Origin: Tabrizicola fusiformis
GTDB taxonomy: Bacteria; Pseudomonadota; Alphaproteobacteria; Rhodobacterales; Rhodobacteraceae
Assembly (NCBI RefSeq): GCF_013328815.1
Contig: NZ_JABUHN010000005.1
Location: 1 to 64,000 of the forward strand
Length of the DNA: 64,000 nt
Direction: 5' to 3'
This document shows positions 1-10,033 of the stretch, piece by piece. The number at the start of each line of letters is the position of its first letter. Position 1 is the stretch's first letter. The position numbers and the translations under genes were made by a program. The notes beneath the pieces were generated by a model. That model ran no database searches. It was given only the letters and a program-made list of their open reading frames with translations, and was not told where the DNA came from.

Positions 1-297
1 CAGTGCTTCGGCCGACAGACCGAGTGGGGCCGGTTCGGCCGCGCGGGGGGCGGGCTCGGGGGCGGGGCGGGGGGCTGGTTCGGGCCGCACCGCCGCGGCG
101 GGTGCCGCTACCGGCGCTTCGGCCTCTTCGCCATGGGTCGCGCCATCGCCCGCCCGGTTCGACAGGCCCAGACGGTGGACCTTGCCGATCACCGCATTGC
201 GCGTGACGCCGCCCAGCTCCTTGGCGATCTGGCTGGCGGACTGGCCTTCGGCCCACATGCGCTTGAGGGTCTCGACGCGCTCGTCGGTCCAGGACAT
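1..297 (-). CDS. gcrA: GcrA cell cycle regulator, C-terminus beyond window edge
   Basis: This is the N-terminal 99 residues of a leftward gene that continues past base 1. The first 46 residues are typical of GcrA: MSWTDERVETLKRMW at the start, then a helix-turn-helix with GVTRNAVIGKVHRLGLSNR. The rest of the visible part is an Ala/Pro/Glu-rich linker. GcrA is the alphaproteobacterial sigma70-interacting cell-cycle activator that works at promoters methylated by CcrM. The ATG at 297 starts the conserved N-terminus exactly. Upstream, 298-499 is a gene-free spacer shared with the divergent small gene. The identification of the N-terminal domain is firm; the C-terminal domain cannot be seen. Confidence 0.93.
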   Translation of the reverse strand, partial: MSWTDERVETLKRMWAEGQSASQIAKELGGVTRNAVIGKVHRLGLSNRAGDGATHGEEAEAPVAAPAAAVRPEPAPRPAPEPAPRAAEPAPLGLSAEAL

Positions 298-499
298 GAC
301 ATACTCCGGGGTTCGGGACTGGCCCGTTGGGTGGGGCCCATTCTAATGGGGACAGCACCGGATACAAGGCAAAGCACCGGGAATCAAGCGGGGCGGGGGC
401 AAGGGCTGTGGATCGGGAGCCTTTCAGGGGGCTTGTCAGGGGCCTTGCTCTGGCGCAGGAACGGCAGACAGGCGCCAATCGGGGGCCGGGAGAGATGCC

Positions 500-811
500 A
501 TGCATGATTATCGCGCCCAGCGGGCCGACACGTTCGAGACCTTCCGCCAGGTCGGCAAGGGCGTCAAACTGCCCGCCACCGCTGTCGTGGTCTTCATCTT
601 CGTTGCCGAAGAGGTCGATACCAAATGGGCCGCCGTGGAAAAGGCGCTGCGGGCTAAAGGCTTCAAGACCCGCAATGACGGCACCGTTCTTGAGGCGCGG
701 GTCGGGCCCATCGCCATCGAGCCGGAGGCGATCTGGTATTGGGAAGAACGCGCCACGCGCGAGGTGCTGCCCTTTGATTTCTACCCCGATGGCTGGGAAC
801 TGGACGACTGA
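500..811 (+). CDS. RraB-like small protein
   Basis: A 103-residue soluble protein without signal peptide or membrane segment. Its centre (VEKALRAKGFKTRNDGTVLEA, residues about 49-69) and its acidic character resemble the ferredoxin-like fold of RraB (ribonuclease E inhibitor B / DUF695-type proteins), in which an 'L...GF' helix is followed by a beta hairpin. The C-terminus is acidic and aromatic (FYPDGWELDD). A GGGAG-like ribosome site lies upstream (about 487-492) of the ATG. It stands alone, divergent from gcrA. RraB assignment is by pattern only; the function (modulating RNase E) is inference and a generic conserved hypothetical is the alternative. Confidence 0.6.
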   Translation: MHDYRAQRADTFETFRQVGKGVKLPATAVVVFIFVAEEVDTKWAAVEKALRAKGFKTRNDGTVLEARVGPIAIEPEAIWYWEERATREVLPFDFYPDGWELDD

Positions 812-901
812 CGGCAAGTAAATTGCGCCGCCCTTTCTTGCGAAACGGCGGCATATCTTTTTCTCGCCTCTGGCCTGCGGCCAACCGGCTCGGGTGAAGG
901 G

Positions 902-983
902 CCTCCGGCGGGAGTACTTGGCAAGGTGCAAACCGTTCTCTGCCCTCGATGATTTGCACCTTTTGAAATACTCCCGCCGGAGG
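902..983. repeat. 82-bp inverted-repeat element, family B, copy 1
   Basis: The element begins with CCTCCGGCGGGAGTA and ends with the inverted partner TACTCCCGCCGGAGG. A second, inner inverted pair (AAGGTGCAAA / TTTGCACCTT) sits inside it. It can fold into one long imperfect hairpin. A second copy of exactly the same length lies at 23845-23926. It sits in the gene-free interval between the RraB-like gene and ldtR, where two transcripts converge, so it may act as a bidirectional terminator. No coding content is seen here. Confidence 0.85.
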
Positions 984-1009
984 CAGCTACACCGGACCGG
1001 AGCGGGCGG

Positions 1010-3173
<2,164 letters not shown>

Positions 3174-3185
3174 AGCGGAGAACCG

Positions 3186-3554
3186 ATGGCCGACCGTATC
3201 ACGGCAAATCTGCCCAGCCGGGATTTCGCTGCAACCGAGGCATTCTATCACCGCCTTGGATTTCGCACTGATTTTCGTGATGACGGATGGATGATCCTGC
3301 GACGCGGCGCGCTGGAGCTGGAGTTTTTCCCGCATCCCGGGGTGGACAAGTGGTCAAGCTGGTTCTCGGCCTGCATCCGTGTGGATGAGGTCGAGGCGCT
3401 TCTCGCCGAATGGCAGCAGGTCGGGTTGAGCGATGATCGCACCGCCATTCCGCGGCTGACGGGTATCTTCAAGTTGCAGGGCGCGCCGCGCATGTTCGCG
3501 CTGGTGGATGAGGACGGCTCGCTCTTGCGGGTGCTGGACAACAAGGACAGCTAA
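3186..3554 (+). CDS. VOC family protein (bleomycin-resistance/glyoxalase fold)
   Basis: A 122-residue protein with the start of a vicinal-oxygen-chelate half barrel (ITANLPSRDFAATEAFYHRLGF) and an end strand (MFALVDEDGSLLRVLDN). The middle segment FFPHPGVDKWSSWFSACIRVDEVEAL is typical of small VOC proteins annotated as bleomycin resistance proteins, which bind rather than modify the drug. Most homologues of this kind have no proven substrate. It starts 12 bases after aatA and ends one base before the next gene, so the three probably form an operon. Family sure, role open. Confidence 0.82.
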   Translation: MADRITANLPSRDFAATEAFYHRLGFRTDFRDDGWMILRRGALELEFFPHPGVDKWSSWFSACIRVDEVEALLAEWQQVGLSDDRTAIPRLTGIFKLQGAPRMFALVDEDGSLLRVLDNKDS

Positions 3555-3555
3555 G

Positions 3556-3981
3556 ATGGCGGGCGACCTTCCCGAGTTCTATTTCCGTATCCGTGAAAAT
3601 GGCGCCGTCGTGTTTCGCGTCGATACCGAGAACCGCCAGCGCCGGATCGAGCTGGACGAAATTGCCACGGTCAATGTCAAGAATGGCAATGTGAAGCCGC
3701 ATGGCGACCGCAAGCTGACACCCGACGAAATGGCGGTGATTCAGGATTGGATCGTGGCGCGGCAGGCCCTCTTGGCCGAGCGGGACGTGGACGACATCCT
3801 GCGCGCGGTCGATCATCTGAACCTGACGACGCAATGGGTGCAGGCGCGGGCGACCGAGGATCAGCTTGAGGCGGTGACGGATGTGCTGCTGTTGGCGATG
3901 CATGATCTGCGCACGGTTCTGGTGCGTAAGAAGGCTGACCGGCTGATGCGGGCCGAGGGCGGCAAGGACGCTGCGGAATAA
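3556..3981 (+). CDS. Conserved hypothetical protein, soluble, 141 aa
   Basis: I do not recognise a characterised family. The N-terminal third (FYFRIRENGAVVFRVDTENRQ) reads as a beta-rich segment, and the rest is helical with many charged residues (LLAERDVDDILRAVDHLN, DVLLLAMHDLRTVLVRKKADRL). There is no signal peptide, membrane segment or cysteine pair. It follows the VOC gene by a single base after the stop codon (stop 3552-3554, ATG 3556), so it is probably translated from the same message as aatA and the VOC gene. Start at 3556 is favoured over an upstream in-frame GTG that would overlap the VOC gene. Confidence 0.8.
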   Translation: MAGDLPEFYFRIRENGAVVFRVDTENRQRRIELDEIATVNVKNGNVKPHGDRKLTPDEMAVIQDWIVARQALLAERDVDDILRAVDHLNLTTQWVQARATEDQLEAVTDVLLLAMHDLRTVLVRKKADRLMRAEGGKDAAE

Positions 3982-4001
3982 TCTGCCACGCCAAAGGTTT
4001 G

Positions 4002-4024
4002 CCCCGCAGGTGGGGCCTGCGGGG
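4002..4024. terminator. Hairpin between convergent operons
   Basis: A 9-bp stem, CCCCGCAGG / CCTGCGGGG, with a 5-base loop lies 20 bases after the stop of the preceding rightward gene. There is no clear T-run, so it is a weak terminator candidate. The remaining gene-free sequence to 4116 shows nothing else recognisable. Confidence 0.45.
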
Positions 4025-4116
4025 CTGGGGTGGGGTGGGTCGTGTTGCAAGCAGCGTCCCATCCGGCAGAGCCACCGGACAAGCCAAGGTCTAGGACGAT
4101 TCTCGTTAAGGACAGG

Positions 4117-4551
4117 TTAAAGCCAGCCCGGCTCTTGCGGGCTTTCCAGTGCCCGGCGCAGCACGCGGTCCACGTCACGGCTCATCGGCAGGGCACCCGA
4201 CAGCACCAGTGACACCGGAATCCATGCGGCATGGGTGGCATCGTCTGCGGCCTGCGGGGCGCCACCGCGATAGCGGCACAGGACGGCCACCAGAAAGAAA
4301 TGATGCTCCAGCCGCCCGTCGGCATCCCGCAGGATGATGTCGAGGTTCGCCAGATATTCCAGCGGATCGGCACGGACCGAGGTTTCCTCGGCCAGTTCTC
4401 GCGCGGCGGCGGCCAGCGCGGTCTCGCCCGCCTCGACATGGCCGCCCGGATAGCCCCAGAGCCCGGCATCTGGCGGATTTCGGCGGCGCACCAGCAACAC
4501 CTGATCGCCGTGCAGAACCACGGCCAGAACCGCCAGCGCCGGGCGGCTCAC
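4117..4551 (-). CDS. Nudix hydrolase
   Basis: A 144-residue protein with a Nudix box in which glycine, the helix glutamates and the REL..EE core are present: [22 protein letters not shown] (about residues 36-57). Nudix enzymes hydrolyse nucleoside diphosphates linked to another moiety (X). It starts with GTG at 4551, and that GTG overlaps the TGA of apt by three bases in a GTGA arrangement, so its translation is probably coupled to apt. The neighbourhood (apt, mtnP) suggests a housecleaning or nucleotide salvage role, but the substrate cannot be read from the sequence. Confidence 0.88.
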   Translation of the reverse strand: MSRPALAVLAVVLHGDQVLLVRRRNPPDAGLWGYPGGHVEAGETALAAAARELAEETSVRADPLEYLANLDIILRDADGRLEHHFFLVAVLCRYRGGAPQAADDATHAAWIPVSLVLSGALPMSRDVDRVLRRALESPQEPGWL

Positions 4552-5081
4552 AGCCCGTCAAAGGCACAGAGGGCGTGAACCTCCATGCCCATCGCCTCAA
4601 GCCGCTTGCGCCCGCCCAGATCGGGCAGATCGACGACAAAGGCGCAACCTGCCACTTTGGCCCCCAGCCGCTCGATCAGCTTGATGCCCGCCTCGGCGGT
4701 GCCGCCGGTGGCCAGCAGGTCATCGACCAGCAGCACGGTTTCACCCGGCTGCATCGCGTCTTCATGCACCTCGACCACCGCTTCGCCATATTCCAGCGTA
4801 TAGGCTTGGGAAATCGTCTGACCCGGCAGCTTGCCCTTCTTGCGGATCGGCACGAAGCCGGTGGAGAGCTGATGTGCCACGGCCCCGCCCAGGATGAAAC
4901 CCCGCGCCTCAAGCCCCACCACCTTGTCGATCCGCACCCCGACATAGGGCGCCAGAAGCTGATCGACACACATCCGAAACCCGCGCGGATCGGCGAACAG
5001 CGTGGTCACATCGCGGAACAGAATCCCCTCATGCGGGAAATCGACGATGGTGCGGATATAGTCGCGGACGGATTTCTTCAT
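4548..5081 (-). CDS. apt: Adenine phosphoribosyltransferase
   Basis: A 177-residue enzyme that converts adenine and PRPP to AMP. The N-terminus [18 protein letters not shown] is the adenine-specificity region of Apt, and the PRPP-binding loop is [17 protein letters not shown] (about residues 120-136). The ATG at 5081 has a strong AGGAGAG-type ribosome site; a longer in-frame extension upstream has no homology and overlaps mtnP. It lies 10 bases after mtnP. Together they form an MTA salvage pair: MtnP releases adenine from methylthioadenosine and Apt recovers it. Confidence 0.96.
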   Translation of the reverse strand: MKKSVRDYIRTIVDFPHEGILFRDVTTLFADPRGFRMCVDQLLAPYVGVRIDKVVGLEARGFILGGAVAHQLSTGFVPIRKKGKLPGQTISQAYTLEYGEAVVEVHEDAMQPGETVLLVDDLLATGGTAEAGIKLIERLGAKVAGCAFVVDLPDLGGRKRLEAMGMEVHALCAFDGL

Positions 5082-5091
5082 CGGTCTCTCC

Positions 5092-5961
5092 TCAGTCCAG
5101 AACCCGGCCCGCGATGACCCGCAGGGCGGCCAGCATTTCGGGGTCACGCTTGTCGGGGGCGGTCATCACGGCATGGTCCAAGGCGCGGTCGCAGCCATGC
5201 GGGCAGGGCGTGCGGTCGCCGCCCAGCCGGACGGGCAGACCCTTGACCAATGTGCGGGCATGGGCGGCATTGGCGGCCAACGTGGCGATCACCTGCGCCA
5301 CATCCACCGCGCCGTGGTCGGGGTGCCAGCAGTCGTAATCGGTGACCATGGCGACGGAGGCATAGCAAAGCTCCGCTTCGCGGGCGAGCTTCGCTTCGGG
5401 CATCCCGGTCATGCCGATGACATCGGCGCCCCAAGAGCGGTAAAGGCGGCTTTCGGCGAGGGTCGAGAATTGCGGCCCCTCCATCGCCAGATAGACCGCA
5501 CCCTCATGCACCGTCACGCCTGCGGCCCGCGCCGCCTCGGCCGCCGCTGCGCCAAGGCGCGGGCAGGTCGGATGCGCCACGCTGACATGCGCCACGCAGC
5601 CCGGCCCGAAGAAGCTTTTCTCGCGCGCAAAGGTGCGGTCGATGAACTGATCCACAATCACGAAATCACCCGGCGCATAATCGGCGCGCAGGCTGCCCAC
5701 CGCCGACACCGCCACCAGATCGGTGCAGCCCAGCGATTTCAGCGCCGCGATATTGGCCCGGTAGGGCACCGAAGAGGGGCTGTGGACATGCCCCCGCCCG
5801 TGGCGCGGCAGGAAGGCCATCGGCACGCCGCCCAAGCGGCCCACCAGCACCTCGTCCGAGGGCCTGCCCCAGGGCGTTTTCACCTTGACCCAGGAGGCAC
5901 CTTCCAGCCCGTCGATCTGATAGACCCCCGAACCGCCGATAACGCCGATCATGGTCTGCAT
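5092..5961 (-). CDS. mtnP: S-methyl-5'-thioadenosine phosphorylase
   Basis: A 289-residue PNP/MTAP-family phosphorylase that splits methylthioadenosine into adenine and methylthioribose-1-phosphate. Seen are [15 protein letters not shown] at the N-terminus, FLPRHGRGH (phosphate site region), [22 protein letters not shown], and [25 protein letters not shown], a hallmark of MTA phosphorylases. Start at 5961 (MQTM...) has GGAG upstream; the internal ATG at 5952 is an alternative. First gene of the mtnP-apt-Nudix operon. The 6004-6133 sequence upstream is gene-free and presumably holds the promoter. Confidence 0.94.
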   Translation of the reverse strand: MQTMIGVIGGSGVYQIDGLEGASWVKVKTPWGRPSDEVLVGRLGGVPMAFLPRHGRGHVHSPSSVPYRANIAALKSLGCTDLVAVSAVGSLRADYAPGDFVIVDQFIDRTFAREKSFFGPGCVAHVSVAHPTCPRLGAAAAEAARAAGVTVHEGAVYLAMEGPQFSTLAESRLYRSWGADVIGMTGMPEAKLAREAELCYASVAMVTDYDCWHPDHGAVDVAQVIATLAANAAHARTLVKGLPVRLGGDRTPCPHGCDRALDHAVMTAPDKRDPEMLAALRVIAGRVLD

Positions 5962-6133
5962 GGGTCTCGCTCCGGGCTGTTGCCGGCGCATCCTACGCAG
6001 CACCAGCGGCGGGGCAAGGGGTTACGGCGCCTTGATCTTGTCCGCCGAATGGTTGCCCGATCGGTGGGCTGTGTCTTTCGGGCGGGGCGCAATTTCCAGA
6101 CCGTCGGGCAATGACCGGAAGGATGGCACCGGG

Positions 6134-6160
6134 AGGATGGGCAGATTGCCCATCCTACGG
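6134..6160 (-). repeat. Palindromic repeat family A, copy 1
   Basis: A near-perfect palindrome around ATGGGCA..TGCCCAT flanked by GTAG on one side, read on the minus strand. Four related copies lie at 13989, 40245, 42412 and 53013. Here the TAG at the repeat edge provides the stop codon of the flavin reductase gene, so the element abuts and slightly overlaps the coding sequence. Confidence 0.88.
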
Positions 6161-6727
6161 GCGCTTCAGTGTGATCAGGTCGCGCACCGCCACATAGTCG
6201 CGGTAGCCAAGGCGGCCCATCGGGTGAAAGCGGCTGACGTCGAAGCGGCCAGCCACAAGGCAGTCGTCGCGCAGGTGGATGCCCACCACCTCGCCCAGAA
6301 CCAGCGTGTTGTTGTCGCCCTTCAGCCGGCTGTGCGACAGGACGCGGCACTCCAGCGTGGCCGGGGCACCCGCGACCCGGGGGCAGGGGATGGTCGTGCA
6401 TTCGGCCTTTGCCACGCCGCAGGCGGCAAATTCATCCACCCCGCGGGCAAAGCCGGCCGAGGTTGCATTCATTGCCGCCAGCGCCGCCTCTTCCACGATG
6501 TTCACCGCGAAAACCCCGCTTTCCAGCGCATTGGTCACGCTGTCGCTGGGGTCGCCCGAGAAGATCACCTGCGGCGGATCATAGGCCACCAGGTTGAAGA
6601 AGGAGTAGGGCGCCAGATTGTCGCCCATGCCCGCCCGTGTCGAAATCCAGGCGATTGGGCGCGGTGCCACCACGGCGCTGATGGGGTTGTGCGGCAGGCC
6701 GTGGCCGTCTTCGGGGCGGTAGAACAT
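6155..6727 (-). CDS. Flavin reductase family protein (FMN-binding split barrel)
   Basis: A 190-residue protein of the flavin-reductase-like/DIM6-NTAB group. Typical features are NPISAVVAPRPIAWISTR near the N-terminus, then NLAPYSFFNLVAYDPPQVIFS, SVTNALESGVFAVNIV and a C-terminal FHPMGRLGYRDYVAV. Members bind FMN and often transfer hydride from NAD(P)H to flavin for a partner monooxygenase. The ATG at 6727 is preceded by a good GGGAGAA site; the upstream in-frame GTG actually overlaps that site and is rejected. No partner oxygenase lies next door. The stop codon lies inside a family A repeat. Confidence 0.87.
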   Translation of the reverse strand: MFYRPEDGHGLPHNPISAVVAPRPIAWISTRAGMGDNLAPYSFFNLVAYDPPQVIFSGDPSDSVTNALESGVFAVNIVEEAALAAMNATSAGFARGVDEFAACGVAKAECTTIPCPRVAGAPATLECRVLSHSRLKGDNNTLVLGEVVGIHLRDDCLVAGRFDVSRFHPMGRLGYRDYVAVRDLITLKRP

Positions 6728-6821
6728 CGGCGCTTCTCCCACCGGGACGTTCGGGCATTTGATCCTGAGGTATCCGCATGTTACCCGCGTTGCCAGATGA
6801 TTCTGCCAGGGGGCGGCGCCG

Positions 6822-7319
6822 GTGTATCAGCTTGAGGAAGAGGTCGAGGCGGACTGGTGGGAGGTGGAGGCGCTTTATGACCTCTGCTTCGCGCCGGGCC
6901 GAACCGCTTTGTCCAGCTACCGCCTGCGCGACGGCGTGCCGACGGTTGCGGCGCTCTGCCTGACGCTGCGCGATGATGAGGGCATCATGGCCGCCGCAAT
7001 CCGCTATTGGCCGGTCGAGGTGGGCGGGCAGGATGTGCTTCTGCTCGGTCCCGTGGCCGTTCACCCCACCCGGCAGGGCGAGGGGCTGGGCGGGCTTTTG
7101 ATCAACGAAAGTCTGGGCGAGGCGCGGCGGCTGGGGTGGGAGCGGGTGATGCTGGTGGGCGATGCCCCGTATTACCGCCGCTTTGGCTTTGAAAAGCTGG
7201 AGGGCGTCGAAATGCCGCCGCCCACCAATCCCGACCGGGTGCTGGGGCTGGAGTTGAAAAAGGGCGCATGGGCCGGCGTGCGGGGTCGGGTGACCAAGGC
7301 GGCGGGGGCCACCGTCTGA
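6822..7319 (+). CDS. GNAT family N-acetyltransferase (YhbS-like)
   Basis: A 165-residue acetyltransferase. The acetyl-CoA binding signature is LLGPVAVHPTRQGEGLGGLLINESL (motif A, about residues 75-99), followed by ARRLGWERVMLVGDAPYYRRFGFEK, which matches YhbS-type proteins (COG3153). It uses a GTG start at 6822; an in-frame upstream ATG is not seen with a better site. It stands between the leftward flavin reductase and ecsC with a 57-base gap to the latter. Substrate unknown. Confidence 0.87.
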   Translation: MYQLEEEVEADWWEVEALYDLCFAPGRTALSSYRLRDGVPTVAALCLTLRDDEGIMAAAIRYWPVEVGGQDVLLLGPVAVHPTRQGEGLGGLLINESLGEARRLGWERVMLVGDAPYYRRFGFEKLEGVEMPPPTNPDRVLGLELKKGAWAGVRGRVTKAAGATV

Positions 7320-7376
7320 TCTCGATTCCAGTGGCAGAGACTTGCGCAGTGCCCGGCAAGGGGCCACATTCGCGGG

Positions 7377-8129
7377 ATGAACCAGACCCTGCCCGCGCTG
7401 CCCGCGCCCGACCTTGACCGCGAGATCGACGAGCTGGCCCGTGCGCTGCGCCGGGCCAATGGGCCGCTGATGTCGGTGGTCAACCGGCTGGGCGGCGGGA
7501 TTGAGGCACAGATGGCCCATCTGCCACCCCGGCTGCGCAGCGAGGTCGAGCGGGTGACGGCAGCGGCACTGGGCGCGGCGCTGGGGCTTGGCGGTGCGGT
7601 GCCCGCCGTGGGCCGGCGTGGCACGCTGGCGGCAGCAATCCTGTCGGGGGCGGCGGGGGGTGCCGGCGGGCTTGCCACCTCGATCGCGGAACTGCCGGTC
7701 ACGGTGACGGTGATCCTCAAGGCGATCCGCGACGAGGCCGAAGCGGCGGGCTTTGATCCGGCGGAGCCTTCGGTGCGGGCGGCCTGTCTGATGGTCTTTT
7801 CGGCGGGTTCGCCGCTCTCGGGCGATGACGGGGTGAACACCAGCTTTCTGTCGGCCCGCCTGACCCTGACCGGCCCGGCCCTGCAAAAGCTGATTGCCAC
7901 GGTGGCGCCGAAACTGGCGGTGGCGCTGGGCCAGAAACTGGCGGCGCAGGCGGTGCCGGTGCTGGGGGCGATCAGTGGCGCCGGGCTGAATGCGGCCTAT
8001 CTGAGCTATTACCGCGAGGTTGCCCGTATCCGCTTTGCCCTGATGCGGCTGGCGGTGCAGCACGGCGCCGAAGCGGTGACGCAGCGCTTTGCCGTCGCCA
8101 GTGAGGCACCCCGCCTGCGCAAGGCGTAA
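7377..8129 (+). CDS. EcsC family protein
   Basis: A 250-residue protein with the Gly/Ala-rich hydrophobic central region (about residues 60-110: AALGAALGLGG, ILSGAAGGAGGLATSIAELPVTVTVI) and the C-terminal AVPVLGAISGAGLNAAYLSYY typical of the EcsC family. EcsC is encoded with ABC transporter genes in Bacillus but its biochemical role is not settled. No transporter is adjacent here. Followed by two perfect palindromes and then a convergent gene, so it is probably transcribed alone or with the GNAT gene. Confidence 0.85.
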   Translation: MNQTLPALPAPDLDREIDELARALRRANGPLMSVVNRLGGGIEAQMAHLPPRLRSEVERVTAAALGAALGLGGAVPAVGRRGTLAAAILSGAAGGAGGLATSIAELPVTVTVILKAIRDEAEAAGFDPAEPSVRAACLMVFSAGSPLSGDDGVNTSFLSARLTLTGPALQKLIATVAPKLAVALGQKLAAQAVPVLGAISGAGLNAAYLSYYREVARIRFALMRLAVQHGAEAVTQRFAVASEAPRLRKA

Positions 8130-8130
8130 C

Positions 8131-8174
8131 CAAATTCCTTGCAAGGAATTTGCAAATCTTTTGCAAAAGATTTG
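8131..8174. repeat. Two adjacent perfect 22-bp palindromes (family D, array 1)
   Basis: Bases 8131-8152 (CAAATTCCTT/GCAAGGAATTTG) and 8153-8174 (CAAATCTTTT/GCAAAAGATTTG) are each perfect 22-bp palindromes placed back to back with no spacer. The same architecture recurs at 15634-15677. They fill the gap between two convergent genes, ecsC and yciB, which fits a bidirectional terminator, but the doubling is unusual. Confidence 0.9.
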
Positions 8175-8188
8175 GGCCTGCGGCGGCG

Positions 8189-8797
8189 TCAGTTGCCGGT
8201 CTTTGGCGGCTCGTTGCCGTAGCGTTCGAAAAGCTTGCCCTGCGTCATGAAGAAGGCAAACAGCGCGGCCGTCAGGCCGAAGGTCTTGAAATTCACCCAA
8301 GCCTCGGTGGACATCAGGCGCCAGACCGCCTCATTCGCCACGGCCAGCGCAAAGAAGAAGGCCGTCAGGCGACGGGTCAGGATCATCCAGCCTTCGGGCT
8401 GCATCGGCAGCGCCTCGTCCATCACCAGCCGCAGATAGCTTTGACCGCGCAACAGGCCGAAGCCCAGAACGCCGCCGAAGGCCAGATACAAGAGCGTCGG
8501 CTTCATCTTGATAAAACGTTCGTCATTGAGCCAGACCGAAAGCCCGCCCATCACCACCACCAGAACCAGCGTCATCATCTGCATCCGCGAGAGCTTGCCC
8601 GTCAGCGCCCAGAGCAGGGCCGAGGTGGCGATGATCAGCAGCACGAAGGCGGCGGTGGTGACGATGAAGCCGGAATATTCCGCGCCGCCCAAGGTGAAGG
8701 TCCGGTCCTTGAGCCGCCCGAACATGACGAAGAACAGCACCACCGGCCCGAGTTCGAGAGCCAGTTTCAGGATCGGGTTGATCTTCTTTTCGGCCAT
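8189..8797 (-). CDS. yciB: Inner membrane-spanning protein YciB / septation protein A
   Basis: A 202-residue integral membrane protein. The N-terminus KKINPILKLALELGPVVLFFVMFGRL is characteristic of the YciB/IspZ family, and about five hydrophobic segments follow (GFIVTTAAFVLLIIATSALLWA, MMTLVLVVVMGGLSVWL and others). YciB is linked to cell envelope maintenance and septation. ATG at 8797 is chosen because of the GGGGGAG site upstream and conserved N-terminus; an in-frame extension further upstream is not conserved. Downstream of ftsY in the same direction with a 168-base spacer. Confidence 0.93.
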   Translation of the reverse strand: MAEKKINPILKLALELGPVVLFFVMFGRLKDRTFTLGGAEYSGFIVTTAAFVLLIIATSALLWALTGKLSRMQMMTLVLVVVMGGLSVWLNDERFIKMKPTLLYLAFGGVLGFGLLRGQSYLRLVMDEALPMQPEGWMILTRRLTAFFFALAVANEAVWRLMSTEAWVNFKTFGLTAALFAFFMTQGKLFERYGNEPPKTGN

Positions 8798-8912
8798 AAG
8801 CTGCGCTCCCCCGGGGTTCGCCCCGTTCTGGCGCGGAACGGCAGGGCGATCAAGGCGGCAAATCGCATGCGCGGGGATGTCATCAGGGATGTGATCGACC
8901 CGCCTGTGGCCG

Positions 8913-8963
8913 CCCCCGGGGCCTTGCCCCGGACCCCAGGATATTTGTGCCAAGATGAAAGGG
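8913..8963 (+). repeat. GC-rich intergenic element, family C, copy 1
   Basis: A stretch with GCCCCGGACCCCAGGATATTT followed by GCCAAGATGAAAG. The same motif pair appears reversed at 31114 and 38184 and in shortened form at 35746. It lies just beyond the stop codon of ftsY. Elements of this look are frequent between genes in Rhodobacterales as I remember them; their function is not established. Confidence 0.75.
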
Positions 8964-8965
8964 TG

Positions 8966-9973
8966 TCAGTCTTCGAGGCCGACGAGGGCGCGGGCGAAAT
9001 CCTCGGGGTCGAAGGGAGCGAGGTCGTCGATCTGTTCGCCAAGGCCGATGGCATGGATCGGCAGGCCGAAGCGGTCGGCCAGGCTGACCAGAACGCCGCC
9101 CTTGGCGGTGCCGTCGAGTTTGGTCATCACCAGGCCCGAGACATCGGCGATCTTGCGGAAAATCTCGACCTGAAGCACGGCGTTCTGGCCGGTGGTGGCA
9201 TCCAGCACCAGAAGGGTGTTGTGCGGCGCGGTCGGGTCTTTCTTGCGGATGACGCGGATGATCTTGGCCAGTTCCTCCATGAGGTCGGCGCGGTTCTGCA
9301 ACCGGCCTGCGGTGTCGATCATCAGAAGATCGGCGCCGGTTTCCTGCGCGCGGGTCAGCGCGTCGAAGGCGAGGCTGGCCGGGTCGCTGCCTTCGGGGGC
9401 GGTCAGCACGGGCACGCCGGCGCGGGTGCCCCAGATCTGCAACTGTTCGACGGCGGCGGCGCGGAAGGTGTCGCCGGCGGCGATCACCACCGATTTTCCG
9501 GCCGCCTTGAACTGCGAGGCCAGCTTGCCGATCGTCGTGGTCTTGCCCGAGCCGTTGACGCCGACCACCAGCACCACCTGCGGTTTTTGCGTGTAGAGCG
9601 GCAGCGGGCGGGCCACGGGTTCCATGATGCGGCGGACCTCATCGGCGAGGGCGCGGCGCAGCTCGGGGGTGGAGATGCGTTTGCCGAACCGGCCTTCGGC
9701 GATATTGGCGGTGACGCGGGCCGCGGTATCGACGCCCATATCAGCGGCGATCAGCACCTCTTCGAGGCTTTCGAGCATCGCGTCATCCAGCACCCGGCGC
9801 GGCTCGTCCCCCTGTCCGAAGAGGCGGCCGATAAGGCCCGGCTTCGCTTCGGGTGCCGGGGCTTCGGCTGTGCTGGCCGCGGGCTCCGTTTCGCTGACCA
9901 GCGCATCCAGCCCCTCGCCGATCTTGTCGGAGGAGCGGAACATGCGGTCTTTGAGCTTCTTGAAGAAGGACAT
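8966..9973 (-). CDS. ftsY: Signal recognition particle receptor FtsY
   Basis: A 335-residue SRP GTPase that receives ribosome-SRP complexes at the inner membrane. The N-terminal 55 residues are a short acidic/Ala-rich A domain beginning MSFFKKLKDRMFRSSDKIGEG. The NG domain holds the P-loop GVNGSGKTTT (138-147), the insertion-box DTFRAAAVEQL, DTAGRLQNRADLMEEL and TKLDGTAKGG. The ATG at 9973 gives the typical amphipathic start; an upstream in-frame codon adds nothing conserved. The A domain is short compared with E. coli, as usual in alphaproteobacteria. Confidence 0.97.
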   Translation of the reverse strand: MSFFKKLKDRMFRSSDKIGEGLDALVSETEPAASTAEAPAPEAKPGLIGRLFGQGDEPRRVLDDAMLESLEEVLIAADMGVDTAARVTANIAEGRFGKRISTPELRRALADEVRRIMEPVARPLPLYTQKPQVVLVVGVNGSGKTTTIGKLASQFKAAGKSVVIAAGDTFRAAAVEQLQIWGTRAGVPVLTAPEGSDPASLAFDALTRAQETGADLLMIDTAGRLQNRADLMEELAKIIRVIRKKDPTAPHNTLLVLDATTGQNAVLQVEIFRKIADVSGLVMTKLDGTAKGGVLVSLADRFGLPIHAIGLGEQIDDLAPFDPEDFARALVGLED

Positions 9974-10033
9974 GGGCGGGCCTTTGGCTGCGGTCCCTTT
10001 CACCTAGTCAATAACGTCTGCCTTGGGAAGGGT

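Noticed and set aside
6728-6742. GTG start five codons upstream for the flavin reductase
   Set aside because: The GTG overlaps the GGGAGAA ribosome site that serves the ATG at 6727.
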